Shown here: piece by piece, positions 10,401 to 19,095 of the stretch
How positions within the stretch are numbered: position 1 is the stretch's first letter
Layout: every line of letters starts with the position of its first letter
NCBI GenBank assembly: GCA_013399875.1
Contig: VXAZ01000602.1
Coordinates: 1,322,878-1,386,877, forward strand
Direction: 5' to 3'
Length of the DNA: 64,000 nt
Source: Gymnorhina tibicen
Lineage: Eukaryota > Chordata > Aves > Passeriformes > Artamidae
Translations under genes and position numbers: made by a program
Notes under the pieces: model-generated
Seen by the model: only the letters and a program-made list of their open reading frames with translations
What the model was told of the DNA's origin: nothing
The model's database searches: none

Positions 10401-13400
10401 ATTTCCAGTGTAACCATTCCCTTTGCTTGTTAGAAGTAGTTAAGAAAAGCAGTTTTGTTCAGTGATCAGTTCAGGCAGCAGCACGCAGGCAGCCAGCCAG
10501 GTTGCCATCCAGCAGGAAATACCTGCATGCTGATGGCAGAGCCTTGATGGTTCTGGGTCACTGCACAGACATGGAGAAACTGGTCTCTTACGTAGCTCTG
10601 CTCAATAAGCTGGCTCATGTTGTGTAAAGAAGTCAAGTACAAAATACTAAGTGTGCTAAAGTCTGGGGTTTTTTTCTCCTGCCTCCTCCAGGCCCTGGCT
10701 TTGCTGTGCCTCCCACTGGCCCTGGCTTTGGTGGCTATCCACAGCAGCCTCCTGCCCAAAGCTATGCTGGAGGTGGACCAGCACAAATTCCAGGTATGTC
10801 ATACATAAGAAACTTCAAGCATCCAAGTTTAAACCAAGAGACCCCAGGATCAGTAGTAACAAATTAGGCCCTTACCTTTGTCACTTGTAGCTGTTGAGGT
10901 TTGTATGCTGTGCACCTCCTGCCACCTTTCTTGACCAGGCCACTGAAGGGCTGATGAGAACCAGTTCCATAGGTGCTACATCCAAAAGGGATGGCTGTCC
11001 TTGAATAACGGTCATGATGGAGTGGTTTAGGTGCTTATTCTTTTTCAAACTGCAAGTATCTGATGAGAATTGTGAAATCCAGAGTCCACATTCAATGAGT
11101 ATCTAGCAGTTCTGTTAATCTCAATTGCATTTTTCAGATCTGTGTGTTCTCAGTGATCCCTGGCATACTGGAGAAAGAGGAAAGGAAAATGCACACATTT
11201 GCTTAAAAGCAGTGCAGTGTTTGTAACGCTTTGAGTGGTCAGTTACTATGGAGGTAATTTTTGTCCTGGAATGTATCGGTTGTGTTTAAAAGAAATTCAA
11301 AGCAGCAAAACCTTTTTGTTTTATGATTGCTTTGTTAACTCTGGTACTAAGTTGCTATTAAAATGATAAGGAATGTGCATACATATTATGCACAATCATA
11401 TATTCATATTATGCATTCATATATTCATATATGAATATCATACATATTATGAATAAAAATAAAATTCCAGTACAAAAAAATAGTTTTAGCTTTTGTATTC
11501 ACAGTGCTTTTGATCACAAAATGAGATTCCTTCTATCCTTTTTGCAGCAATGAATTCTGAATATTTATTGTTTACATGCTAGGCATTTTAAAGTGTATAT
11601 AACAGCTTTTAAAGAGAGCATGGGACACACAGTCTTCATTTGTTTGGGCTATCTTGGCTTCTGTCAAAAATAGCAGAATTTCTTAAGGAGAGATCGTTCT
11701 GGTTCCCACAGCACCAGTAAGTTCAGTATTTTTAGAATTGCCTTGCTAGTGTATGTACCAAAATGCATCTGTGATTGCTTCTTCCAGTTATTCCCAAGGG
11801 AAGAAATTCAGTTACTGATTGTGGTAGGTATCATTACTTAGGAAACAGATTATGTGCAGTGGTAGGTCTGGCTTTATACTCAGATTAGATGGCATTTCCA
11901 CAATAAGAGATGTAATTAATTTCTTCTACCTTTTTCTTTATTTTCACTAGGATTTCCTGGTGGACAAGTACCATCCCCAATGCCTGGTCCGGTATGTGCT
12001 ATTTTCTCTCCTATAATTAATCTTATGTGGCTTCTTTAGTTTTAATGCTTTTACAGCTGATTTCCAAAGGTTTAGACTGTGTTCTGCATCAGGACTTTCC
12101 ATCCACCCTCAGAGTAACGTTGCCCTGATTCTGTGTTAGAGGAAGAAATGGAGAATTAATGGACAAGTCCTTCCGAAGTACTGATTGCAGAGCTGTGATT
12201 TTAATTTGAATTTATATTGTGCAGATATCTAGTTACATGTGACTCTTATTTTCAGCCTGCTGCAGTGGTTCAGTATACCCAGGGTACAATTCAAGCTGCT
12301 CCAAACTTCGATGCTGGAAGGGATGCAGAAATTCTACGCAAAGCTATGAAGGGTTTTGGTAAGTAAGCAATAGAAGTTTTAGTTCCTATTGATCTAACTT
12401 CTTAATGCCATTTTGTTGTTTTCTTCAGTTTTTATTTAACTATACTTCCCCCCCACAACAATTTTTCAAAAGTTACATTTTCAAAATGGCCTGGGCTATT
12501 TAATAGATGAAGTTACATAGAAAATTTGGTAGATTTAAAGAGCAGCCACTAATTATGTAACTATGCCCAAATACAACAGTATAAAATGCACAGTTTCGGG
12601 GTGGTCTACATTGCATTCTTACATGACATTGCCCTTCTGTTTCCAAGGAACTGATGAGCAGGCCATCATAAATGTTGTTGCTAACCGCTCCAATGATCAA
12701 AGGCAAAAAATCAAGGCAGCTTTCAAGACTATGTATGGCAAGGTATGTTCACTAGTTCTTTGAATTGGTAAACAAAACCAAACTTTCAGCTGCTGCTTTA
12801 ACTGCCTGGTTGCATTTTAGTCCTGGGGAGTGATTTGGGCATTTTTTTAAATGCACTTCTTTTGGTTATATTCCTTATATACTGGGGGACATCTGGTATT
12901 TGACATAGTGTTGTCCTGATACCTGGAAGAAGCAGGGGTGGGGGGAGGCTGAAAGCTGTCTCTGTCCCTGACCACACAAGAAGCTTCTCTGCTTCTCTAA
13001 TGCTTGACAGAAAATAATCAAGCTTAAACTGCCCTTGTATTAGTGTCTGAAACTACTGAGTTTTTTATGCACACAAACCAGCACTGAAATCTTTTTCCCA
13101 AGAAACAAACTGAGAAACTGACTGAAGACTGGATAGTAAATAAAAGTCCAGGTTAATTTAATTTCTTCCCTCTGTCATTTTTGCAACTTAAAGTGAAATT
13201 TTGTAGTTGTGGCATTTTTCAGGACCTAACTAGGTCTTAAATAGTGAGGAGATAATGGAGAAGAGCTGAGCTGTCAGAGTTTTGGACAGAGGGAAGATCT
13301 TCATAAGAAATAAAACAAAGCTTTACAGGAAAAACAGCACAAAGGTAGAAAGATAGAAATAAGTCAAAAAGTAAGTTCTAGTTTGATCTTTCTTTGGTAT

Positions 13401-16400
13401 ATAATCTATATATGCCTAACACTCTGCAAAGCCCTTTTCGTGTTTGTAATTGAACAGGATTTAATTAAAGATCTGAAGTCCGAGTTAAGTGGTAATGTGG
13501 AAGAACTGATTCTAGCACTCTTCATGCCTAGTACCTACTATGATGCCTGGAGTTTACGTCATGCAATGAAGGTACGGTATTCCTGTGAAGAAAAGAGTTT
13601 AAAAACATCTTAAAATGCTCATCTACGAATACCTGGTCCGAGCATTGTTGAAAAATCTCCTAGCGTCAAACAGATCGGATCCTGGAATTGCAGGGCTTAA
13701 AAATCTTTTCTGCTGCGTCCCCCAGTTCCAGATGATTTCTGCAGGATTAGCCAATTCAGGGCAGATGTCCATTCAGCAGAGGAGGAAATGATGCAGGACA
13801 GAATCTTGTTCTCTATCACTTGGGCATAACTTTTGCTAGAACCTAAAAAGGGCCAGGGTTCTGTTAAAACCATAACCACTGTTTAAACTTACTAGGAACA
13901 AACCTTTGTTACTGAAAGGTATTTTTGGATTATCTCTTTTTTTCCCCAAAAAAGACAATGAAAAAATAAGATGATGGATGTATCTGTTCAAGTATAAAGA
14001 CAGCATTTAGAGATTAGGTAAGCCTGTTGGTTTAAACTTTTAACTCAGATAAACTGGTACATCCAGTTTACTGGAATGTCTTGCTTGAGCTGCAGCAGCT
14101 AGCAGGTGCCTGATAGTGGAAATTAATAACTCTACCCATGTATGAATGCACATCTTCTAGAGAATGTGGAGCTTAAATGAAAATCTGCCTTTAATGGGGA
14201 TTCATAATATAAGATTACCTAGAAGTCTCACATACATCCCCTCTCTTATCTAATCCTTGCCTGAATTGAGATGACCATGCCCGTAAGACCCCCCCTGTAC
14301 ACTGAAATCACAATTAACTTTTATTCTGGGGAGAGGGAAGCATCTATAAAAAGTTCCACATTGAGGAAGTGGCCACATTTGGATAGGAAACACACTTGTG
14401 TACTGACCAAAACAGAATTTGCATGTGTACCTTTGACTTTAATGATTATCATAAGGCTCTGCCTTCCTTCAGTAAGCTTCCAGATTAAGGTTGCCAAAGA
14501 ATTTCCTTCCTAAACCATTTTCCAGTTAACTTTGGCCAGTGTCACTGATGTGGATATATTGTTTTGGGGTGTTTCTCTGAACTGGTGCAGAATGGCATGT
14601 TTGAGGAATCTTCATTCCATTTGAAGTATACAGTAGAATTGGTGCTTTCACACTACAAGGATACTGTTCTTACAATGGAGATTGTATTAAGCTTTGAAAT
14701 ACCAGATGACTGTATTATTTCACAGTTGAAGAAACTGCATAGGTAATGCTCTGTAGTTACGCCTTTGTTTTCTCTGCCTACAGGGAGCAGGCACTCAGGA
14801 GAGTGTGTTGATTGAGATCCTTTGCACAAGGACAAACCAGGAAATTCGTGAAATAGTGAACTGCTATAAATCAGAATTTGGAAGGGACATTGAAGAAGAC
14901 ATCAGATCAGACACTTCAGGACACTTTGAGCGATTACTTATATCCATGTGCCAAGTGAGCTTTAATTATTTTTTTTTTAATAAGATAACAGTGTACAGTC
15001 TGATGTGTGTAGTCATGATGGCTCCATAAATAGCCCATGTATGCTTAGCAAGAGACAGGTTTTTAAGAAATTACCCATGGTCATTAATTTATTCCCTAAG
15101 ATGTGACACTTCAGTCCCTCTTCAAGAGATACTTCTCATCCACAAACCCATGATGAATTGTGTGATCTAATTTAGCACCCTCAATTAATATCAGAACTTA
15201 TGTGGAAATATTGTGCAGATGCAACCAAGTGGTTCCCTAAAGCAGTACTCTACACTGCTTTTAGAGCAAGATGCTTTTTATTTTTTGCATATGTTAACAA
15301 AGTAATCTGGGTGAAGCTGATTGGATAACCTCTGTGGTATGTAGAATGCCTGTGAGAATCCCTACAAACAAGGCAAGACGTGCCACAGGGCAAAACCTCC
15401 CTCCCAAGTTACTCCATAGCCTGCCTTCCCTTTACATCACCAGAATTAGGGAGGTGCTGCTGCTGAACTCAGCTGACCACTGGAGCTTGTTTATCTCATA
15501 TAATTTCCTAGGGCTCATTTTGTGTTGAAGAATAGTAGCTTGCAGTTATCCATATTTAGGAAGAAATATGTAACTAATGCAACTTCCCACAGTTCTCTGA
15601 TCAATTTGCCTATTTCTGTTAGAATTTCTATGACACTTCTCTATCTCATAGGCTTTTACCTTTGTGAGAGTTCAGCTATGCTCTAGATATTTGGTTAAAA
15701 GTCAAAATCCAGAAGAAAGCAAACCTGGAGAAGCTCATGCTGCTAATTTTTATTTTGATAAATCCAGCAGTTTACAATAACTGACAATCACATCATTTAA
15801 ATAGTATATTAACCACTACAGATACAACAGTATTTGAGAGAATGTATTCAGCCTAGTCAGCCAGTATGTTTAACAGTATCCATCCATGCACTGGGCAGCA
15901 AAAAAACCAAAACAACCACCAAAGCACTGAAATGTCACATAAGCCCTACTGACACAAGTGTAGTAAGTGCTTTCTGGAGACATTCTTACTTGAAATAAGC
16001 AGCTTCTAAATAAAAGAGGAGGGAAACCTGAGATATTTCAGGTGTGCATATTCAGTAAGGTAATTCATTAGTTTGTTTGGGAAGAGTCTTTGCAACTTGA
16101 AGCCTAGAAACAAATCAAGAGAAAGCTTACATTATTAAGTAAAATAGAGAATTAAGTACAGTACTTAATTAGAACTATGAGATGGTTTGTAGGGTGAAGT
16201 TATCTGAGTCAGTGCATCTGCAGTTTAAAGCATATCCTACAGATAGGGTTCTGAGCCACTTTTGTATTTGTCTCCTATAAAGAATATTAACCAAAACCAA
16301 AGAGAAGTTTTAAAGCAATGTAACGTATTTCAAACTATTTCTCTTTCTGCTTCAAGCTTTGAAGATACATGCTTGGGGTCTATGTACACTGTGAGCAGTT

Positions 16401-18871
16401 AAAGCATAGCCTTTCTCTGTGAAATTTTATTTGAAATCTCTTGTCTTTGCATTAAGGGTAATCGTGATGAGAATCAAACAGTGGATTATCAAAAAGCTCA
16501 AGAAGATGCTCAGCGTTTGTACCAAGCAGGTGAAGGAAAACTTGGGACTGATGAATCTTGCTTTAATATGGTTCTGGCAAGCAGAAGTTTTCCCCAACTG
16601 AAAGCAACAGTTGAGGCATACTCCAGGGTAGGAGTTCTTCACTGATTTCAAATAAGCTTGGTCAATGTATTTTAAATTAAGGTTCCAGTTGTTACTGCAT
16701 TTCATCATGCACATATTTATCTCATTTATTTGTAGATTGCTAATCGTGATTTATTAAGCAGCATTGACCGAGAATTTTCTGGAAACGTGGAACGTGGTTT
16801 GAAGACTATTGGTAAGTTATATGTTCTTCCCTCCCCCTTATCCTTCAGGAATTAAACCTAAATGTAATCAAAGAAGAATCCAATTCAGCACTGGCCATAT
16901 GGCAAATGATCACACAATCAGAGACTCTGCTAGCTTCAATTATTCAAATGATTCATCGTGCACTTAAATGAAGAAAATATGCATCCACCCTGAAGAAGTC
17001 AGTTTGAAATAAGAAAAGGCCACAGAGAAACTACTTGTCACTTCTCTGGGAAGGCAGGCAAGTGCACAGAACCAAGGGTCACTGGTTAGTGCTTGTAGCT
17101 GTATAATTCATAGTTCTGCAAAAGGAGGTACCAGTGTCACAGAGCCATGACTGGGTGTGCAGCTCCTCAGCAGAGACAGCTGAGCCACCCACACAGATAA
17201 CCTCAGAGCCAACATGAACCTACCGAAGGCACAGTTCCTTTTCCACCCCCTTCCCCACTACCATCTACCCCAAAAAGCTCAGCAAAATAGAAGGCACCAT
17301 TTTGAACTCAGTTTTTCCTACTGACTTGTGATAGTAAAGCAGTTCAACACAATTCAGGACAATTAACTGATAGTGAAAACCAGTAATATTTAGTAGTAAA
17401 TGTGGAGACACCAGTCGTATCAGTGCTTACCCAAATGACAGCAATTCTGTAGCCATAATGGATAAGCAAAAACTTCCCAGAGTATATTCTACTGAGAGTT
17501 TAATGGGAAAAATTCAGGTCTGAGAATAAGGTAGAGGAATAATGGCTCATCTCTGAATGTGAACAATCTACCTGAAACAAGATACATGCTGTAACTACAA
17601 GAGTTACAGAACTACTAGAGAACCTTCTACCTTTGTACTTTTCTTAATGAGATTCTAGCAATGGAACATGAGTAAAATACCTTGTAAATTAATACCAGTA
17701 AAATACCAGCCATCCAAGGAGAAGAACTGTTTTTGAATTACCTGTTTGAGAATTAAAGATTTCAGAGATCTTTGAAAAGCACTTCCAGAGGAGTTAACTG
17801 CTATAACCATAAATTTTTGTGTGAAGGAATAACTCATTTGGTCAACTTGAAAATAAGCTTTTTAGCTTTATAAACAGGTCCTGTTATTCACAGTAACTGG
17901 ATCTTCACTAATACCAACCTCTAGCTGTCTACAGCAAAATCCTGAGTTGATCCTGCCAGGTATGACTATATAGGATACAATACTGGAACTAATCCTAACA
18001 ATATACTTTATTGCAGTGCAATGTGCTTTAAATCGCCCAGCCTTTTTTGCAGAAAGACTTTATTATTCTATGAAAGGAGCTGGCACAGATGATTCTACCC
18101 TCATCAGAATTGTAGTCACTCGCAGTGAGGTAAGAAATTTTCTCCTGTGTACAAGTCACATACAGCAGAAAGCCATCTACCCAAACCAGTTTGTTAGTTA
18201 GTCCTCCTTTCACAGCTGTAAAAGCATGTACTGCATGAAGCTTTTATGTGGCTCACATTTAGATGAATGTGTTAATTAGTTTTAAAGCCAGCTTTCATGT
18301 GGTAATTTAATTAACTCTGGCTAGATAGTAGTAACTGCTGGTTTTCCTTTTTAACTGTTATTTCCCATCTACGTAGCAAGTGAGCTCCTCCAGGTGAGTT
18401 CACCCATTCAGAGTTAGGATAGCACAATCCTAACAAAGCATGGAACAACTGCTGGACTCTGCTTTGGAAGCTGCTCCTCTGTCCTTGGAGGGACCAGCTG
18501 GCTTGTCCATTGCACAGCGTTAATCATGGCACATCTCACCCTTGGCATGTGTTCTCTAGTTCACAAGGGAGGAGGTGTGGGGTGACTGTCTGGGATTTAA
18601 ATCATACACCGTGTTCAAGTTTTCTGCTTTTTTTTTTTTTTTTTTTTGCATAGATTGACCTTGTGCAAATTAAGCAGATGTTCACACAGATGTATCAGAA
18701 GACATTGGCTACAATGATAGCAAGTGATACANTTTTGTCTTTGCATAGATTGACCTTGTGCAAATTAAGCAGATGTTCACACAGATGTATCAGAAGACAT
18801 TGGCTACAATGATAGCAAGTGATACAAGCGGTGATTACCGGCAGTTGCTGCTGGCAATTGTTGGGCAATAG
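7350..18871 (+). CDS. ANXA7: annexin A7 (synexin), full coding span, 12 coding exons
   Basis: Annexin A7 is a cytosolic Ca2+-dependent phospholipid-binding protein that aggregates and fuses membranes and is linked to exocytosis and Ca2+ homeostasis. Exons join to 1383 nt, 460 residues, close to the 466 residues of the short human form. Residues 1-139 form the Pro/Gly/Tyr-rich tail with repeated GYP motifs, starting MSYPGYPP. Four annexin repeats follow at about 157-227, 229-299, 306-381 and 386-458. Ca2+-loop motifs are visible: GFGTDE in repeat 1, GAGTQE in repeat 2, GKLGTDE in repeat 3 and GAGTDD in repeat 4, with acidic partners such as SDTSG in repeats 2 and 4. Every junction is GT-AG and in phase. 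The start is the first ATG, one base after an acceptor. The protein ends in AIVGQ. The family and paralogue assignment is secure because the tail is specific to A7. Confidence 0.97.
7407..10149 (+). other. ANXA7 intron after coding exon 1
   Basis: The longest intron between ANXA7 coding exons, 2.7 kb. It holds a 12-bp tandem duplication (tggcactgatca, about 8151-8174) and, near its 3' end, the CR1 LINE fragment described separately. No exon-like sequence is recognised. Confidence 0.85.
9495..9950 (+). mobile_element. CR1 LINE, 3'-end fragment
   Basis: The segment follows the conserved 3' region of sauropsid CR1 retrotransposons: 'ctctggaatactgtgtct', then 'ggagaagagcaggct', 'tctcactgtaagagtagtc' and 'cccagagaggctgtg', ending with a stretch resembling 'ccagaggt...attctgtg'. 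It is a 5'-truncated copy in the sense orientation within an ANXA7 intron and has diverged from the consensus I recall. The open frames inside it are remnants or chance. CR1 abundance is typical of birds and other reptiles, which supports the taxonomic guess. The limits are approximate. Confidence 0.85.
10150..10366 (+). CDS. ANXA7: ANXA7 coding exon 2, Pro/Gly/Tyr-rich tail
   Basis: Encodes residues 20-91 plus the first base of codon 92. The product is a low-complexity run with repeated GYPA/GGFPGAP-type units (for example [17 protein letters not shown]). Acceptor tttcag, donor GGAG|gtaaga. This exon carries most of the self-associating N-terminal tail typical of ANXA7. Confidence 0.96.
10367..10691 (+). 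other. ANXA7 intron
   Basis: A short intron ending in the pyrimidine tract ttttttctcctgcctcctccag. Nothing else is seen. Confidence 0.9.
10692..10793 (+). CDS. ANXA7: ANXA7 coding exon 3, Pro-rich tail
   Basis: Encodes residues 93-125 (begins [20 protein letters not shown]) with a split Gly codon at each end. Acceptor ctccag, donor CCAG|gtatgt. Confidence 0.95.
10794..11950 (+). other. ANXA7 intron with an AT-rich palindromic tract
   Basis: Contains an AT-rich stretch at about 11380-11455 built from cat/tat motifs, including the 18-bp perfect palindrome atattcatatatgaatat at 11421-11438. No exon signal is recognised. Confidence 0.85.
11951..11991 (+). CDS. ANXA7: ANXA7 coding exon 4 (41 nt)
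   Basis: A small exon giving the second and third bases of Gly126 and then [13 protein letters not shown] (residues 127-139). Acceptor cactag, donor CCG|gtatgt, phase 0 out. In human ANXA7 the tissue-specific 22-residue cassette follows at about this position. Confidence 0.94.
11992..12255 (+). other. ANXA7 intron where the mammalian cassette exon would lie
   Basis: A 264-bp intron at the place where mammals carry the 66-nt muscle/brain cassette exon. Nothing here resembles the mammalian cassette peptide. The only phase-compatible exon-like piece is 12057-12113 (acceptor gcttttacag, donor AGA|gtaacg, 57 nt, 19 open codons), and its product is unrelated, so it is probably fortuitous. Confidence 0.6.
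12256..12358 (+). CDS. ANXA7: ANXA7 coding exon 5, tail-to-core junction
   Basis: Encodes residues 140-173 plus one base. It begins [20 protein letters not shown] and leads into helix A of repeat 1 ([12 protein letters not shown]). Acceptor ttcag, donor TTTG|gtaagt. Confidence 0.97.
12359..12647 (+). other. ANXA7 intron
   Basis: A short intron ending ctgtttccaag. The acceptor uses AAG rather than the commoner CAG or TAG. Nothing else is seen. Confidence 0.9.
12648..12742 (+). CDS. ANXA7: ANXA7 coding exon 6, annexin repeat 1
   Basis: Residues 175-205. Completes the GFGTDE type II Ca2+ loop and continues [20 protein letters not shown], the strongly conserved core of repeat 1. Donor AAG|gtatgt, phase 0 out. 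Confidence 0.98.
12743..13457 (+). other. ANXA7 intron
   Basis: An unremarkable intron ending gtaattgaacag. No repeat or exon signal is recognised. Confidence 0.9.
13458..13571 (+). CDS. ANXA7: ANXA7 coding exon 7, end of repeat 1 and start of repeat 2
   Basis: Residues 206-243 (begins [20 protein letters not shown]). The exon is 38 whole codons, phase 0 at both ends, and ends in HAMK at the loop of repeat 2. Donor AAG|gtacgg. Confidence 0.98.
13572..14783 (+). other. ANXA7 intron
   Basis: A 1.2-kb intron ending tctctgcctacag. Open frames inside it on both strands are short and unrecognised. Confidence 0.9.
14784..14954 (+). CDS. ANXA7: ANXA7 coding exon 8, annexin repeat 2
   Basis: Residues 244-300, 57 whole codons. 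Shows [18 protein letters not shown] and the conserved [16 protein letters not shown], with an acidic residue of the Ca2+ site. Ends SMCQ|gtgagc. Confidence 0.98.
14955..16456 (+). other. ANXA7 intron
   Basis: A 1.5-kb intron with a T-run just after the donor. It ends ctttgcattaag, another AAG acceptor. Nothing else is recognised. Confidence 0.9.
16457..16627 (+). CDS. ANXA7: ANXA7 coding exon 9, linker and repeat 3
   Basis: Residues 301-357, 57 whole codons: [20 protein letters not shown], then [13 protein letters not shown]. The same exon length and phase occur in the human gene. Donor AGG|gtagga. Confidence 0.98.
16628..16735 (+). other. ANXA7 intron (108 bp)
   Basis: The shortest ANXA7 intron here. 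Ends tcatttatttgtag. Nothing else is seen. Confidence 0.92.
16736..16811 (+). CDS. ANXA7: ANXA7 coding exon 10, repeat 3 end
   Basis: Residues 358-382 (begins [20 protein letters not shown]) plus one base. Donor ATTG|gtaagt. Confidence 0.98.
16812..18016 (+). other. ANXA7 intron
   Basis: A 1.2-kb intron ending actttattgcag. No repeat family is recognised. Confidence 0.9.
18017..18129 (+). CDS. ANXA7: ANXA7 coding exon 11, repeat 4
   Basis: Completes Val383, then residues 384-420 (begins [20 protein letters not shown]), with the loop GAGTDDSTL. Donor GAG|gtaaga, phase 0 out. Confidence 0.98.
18130..18644 (+). other. ANXA7 last intron (5' part)
   Basis: Intronic sequence ending in a run of 20 T (18628-18647), which overlaps the start of the duplicated segment and may have caused the assembly problem there. 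Confidence 0.85.
18645..18731 (+). pseudogene. partial duplicate of the last ANXA7 exon, probable assembly artefact
   Basis: These 87 bases (acceptor tttgcatag plus the first 78 nt of the exon) are repeated without a visible difference at 18740-18826, 95 bp downstream. The copies are separated by a single N and the short string ttttgtc. The first copy lacks the last 45 coding bases and the stop. Reading through it would shift frame because 95 is not a multiple of three. The single N and the adjoining T-run point to a badly joined contig rather than a real exon duplication. Gene predictors may be misled here. Confidence 0.85.
18732..18732. other. single N at a suspect join
   Basis: A lone undetermined base between the two copies of the last ANXA7 exon. 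It probably marks a contig overlap that was not merged. Confidence 0.9.
18749..18871 (+). CDS. ANXA7: ANXA7 coding exon 12 (terminal)
   Basis: Residues 421-460 and the TAG stop at 18869-18871. Contains [20 protein letters not shown] and the last Ca2+-site acidic motif SDTSGDY, and ends LLLAIVGQ as in other ANXA7 proteins. This is the complete copy of the duplicated pair, so it is used in the model. Confidence 0.96.
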   Translation: MDLVQIKQMFTQMYQKTLATMIASDTSGDYRQLLLAIVGQ

Positions 18872-19095
18872 AAAAGGATTATCTGGTTTTTTGGTTTGTT
18901 TTTTTTTTGAAACAAACTGAAGGACATGAAACATGCTTTAAGTAGATACTAACTATCCTTGTAAAAGAGTAATTTTAAAGGTTGCATAATCAAATATGCT
19001 TTCTTCATGATTCAGTAAGCTTTTTGCACTTACAATGCCTTAATTTACAGCACGTAATATTCTTCATTGTATAATAAAAGATATATCTTGTCTAT
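18872..19095 (+). other. ANXA7: ANXA7 3' UTR
   Basis: Follows the stop codon, is AT-rich and short, and is bounded by the AATAAA at 19073-19078. The cleavage position is estimated from the usual 10-30 nt spacing. Alternative longer ends cannot be excluded. Confidence 0.75.
19073..19078 (+). terminator. poly(A) signal AATAAA of ANXA7
   Basis: A canonical hexamer about 200 nt after the stop codon, followed by a T/G-containing stretch (gatatatcttgtctattag). Confidence 0.85.
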
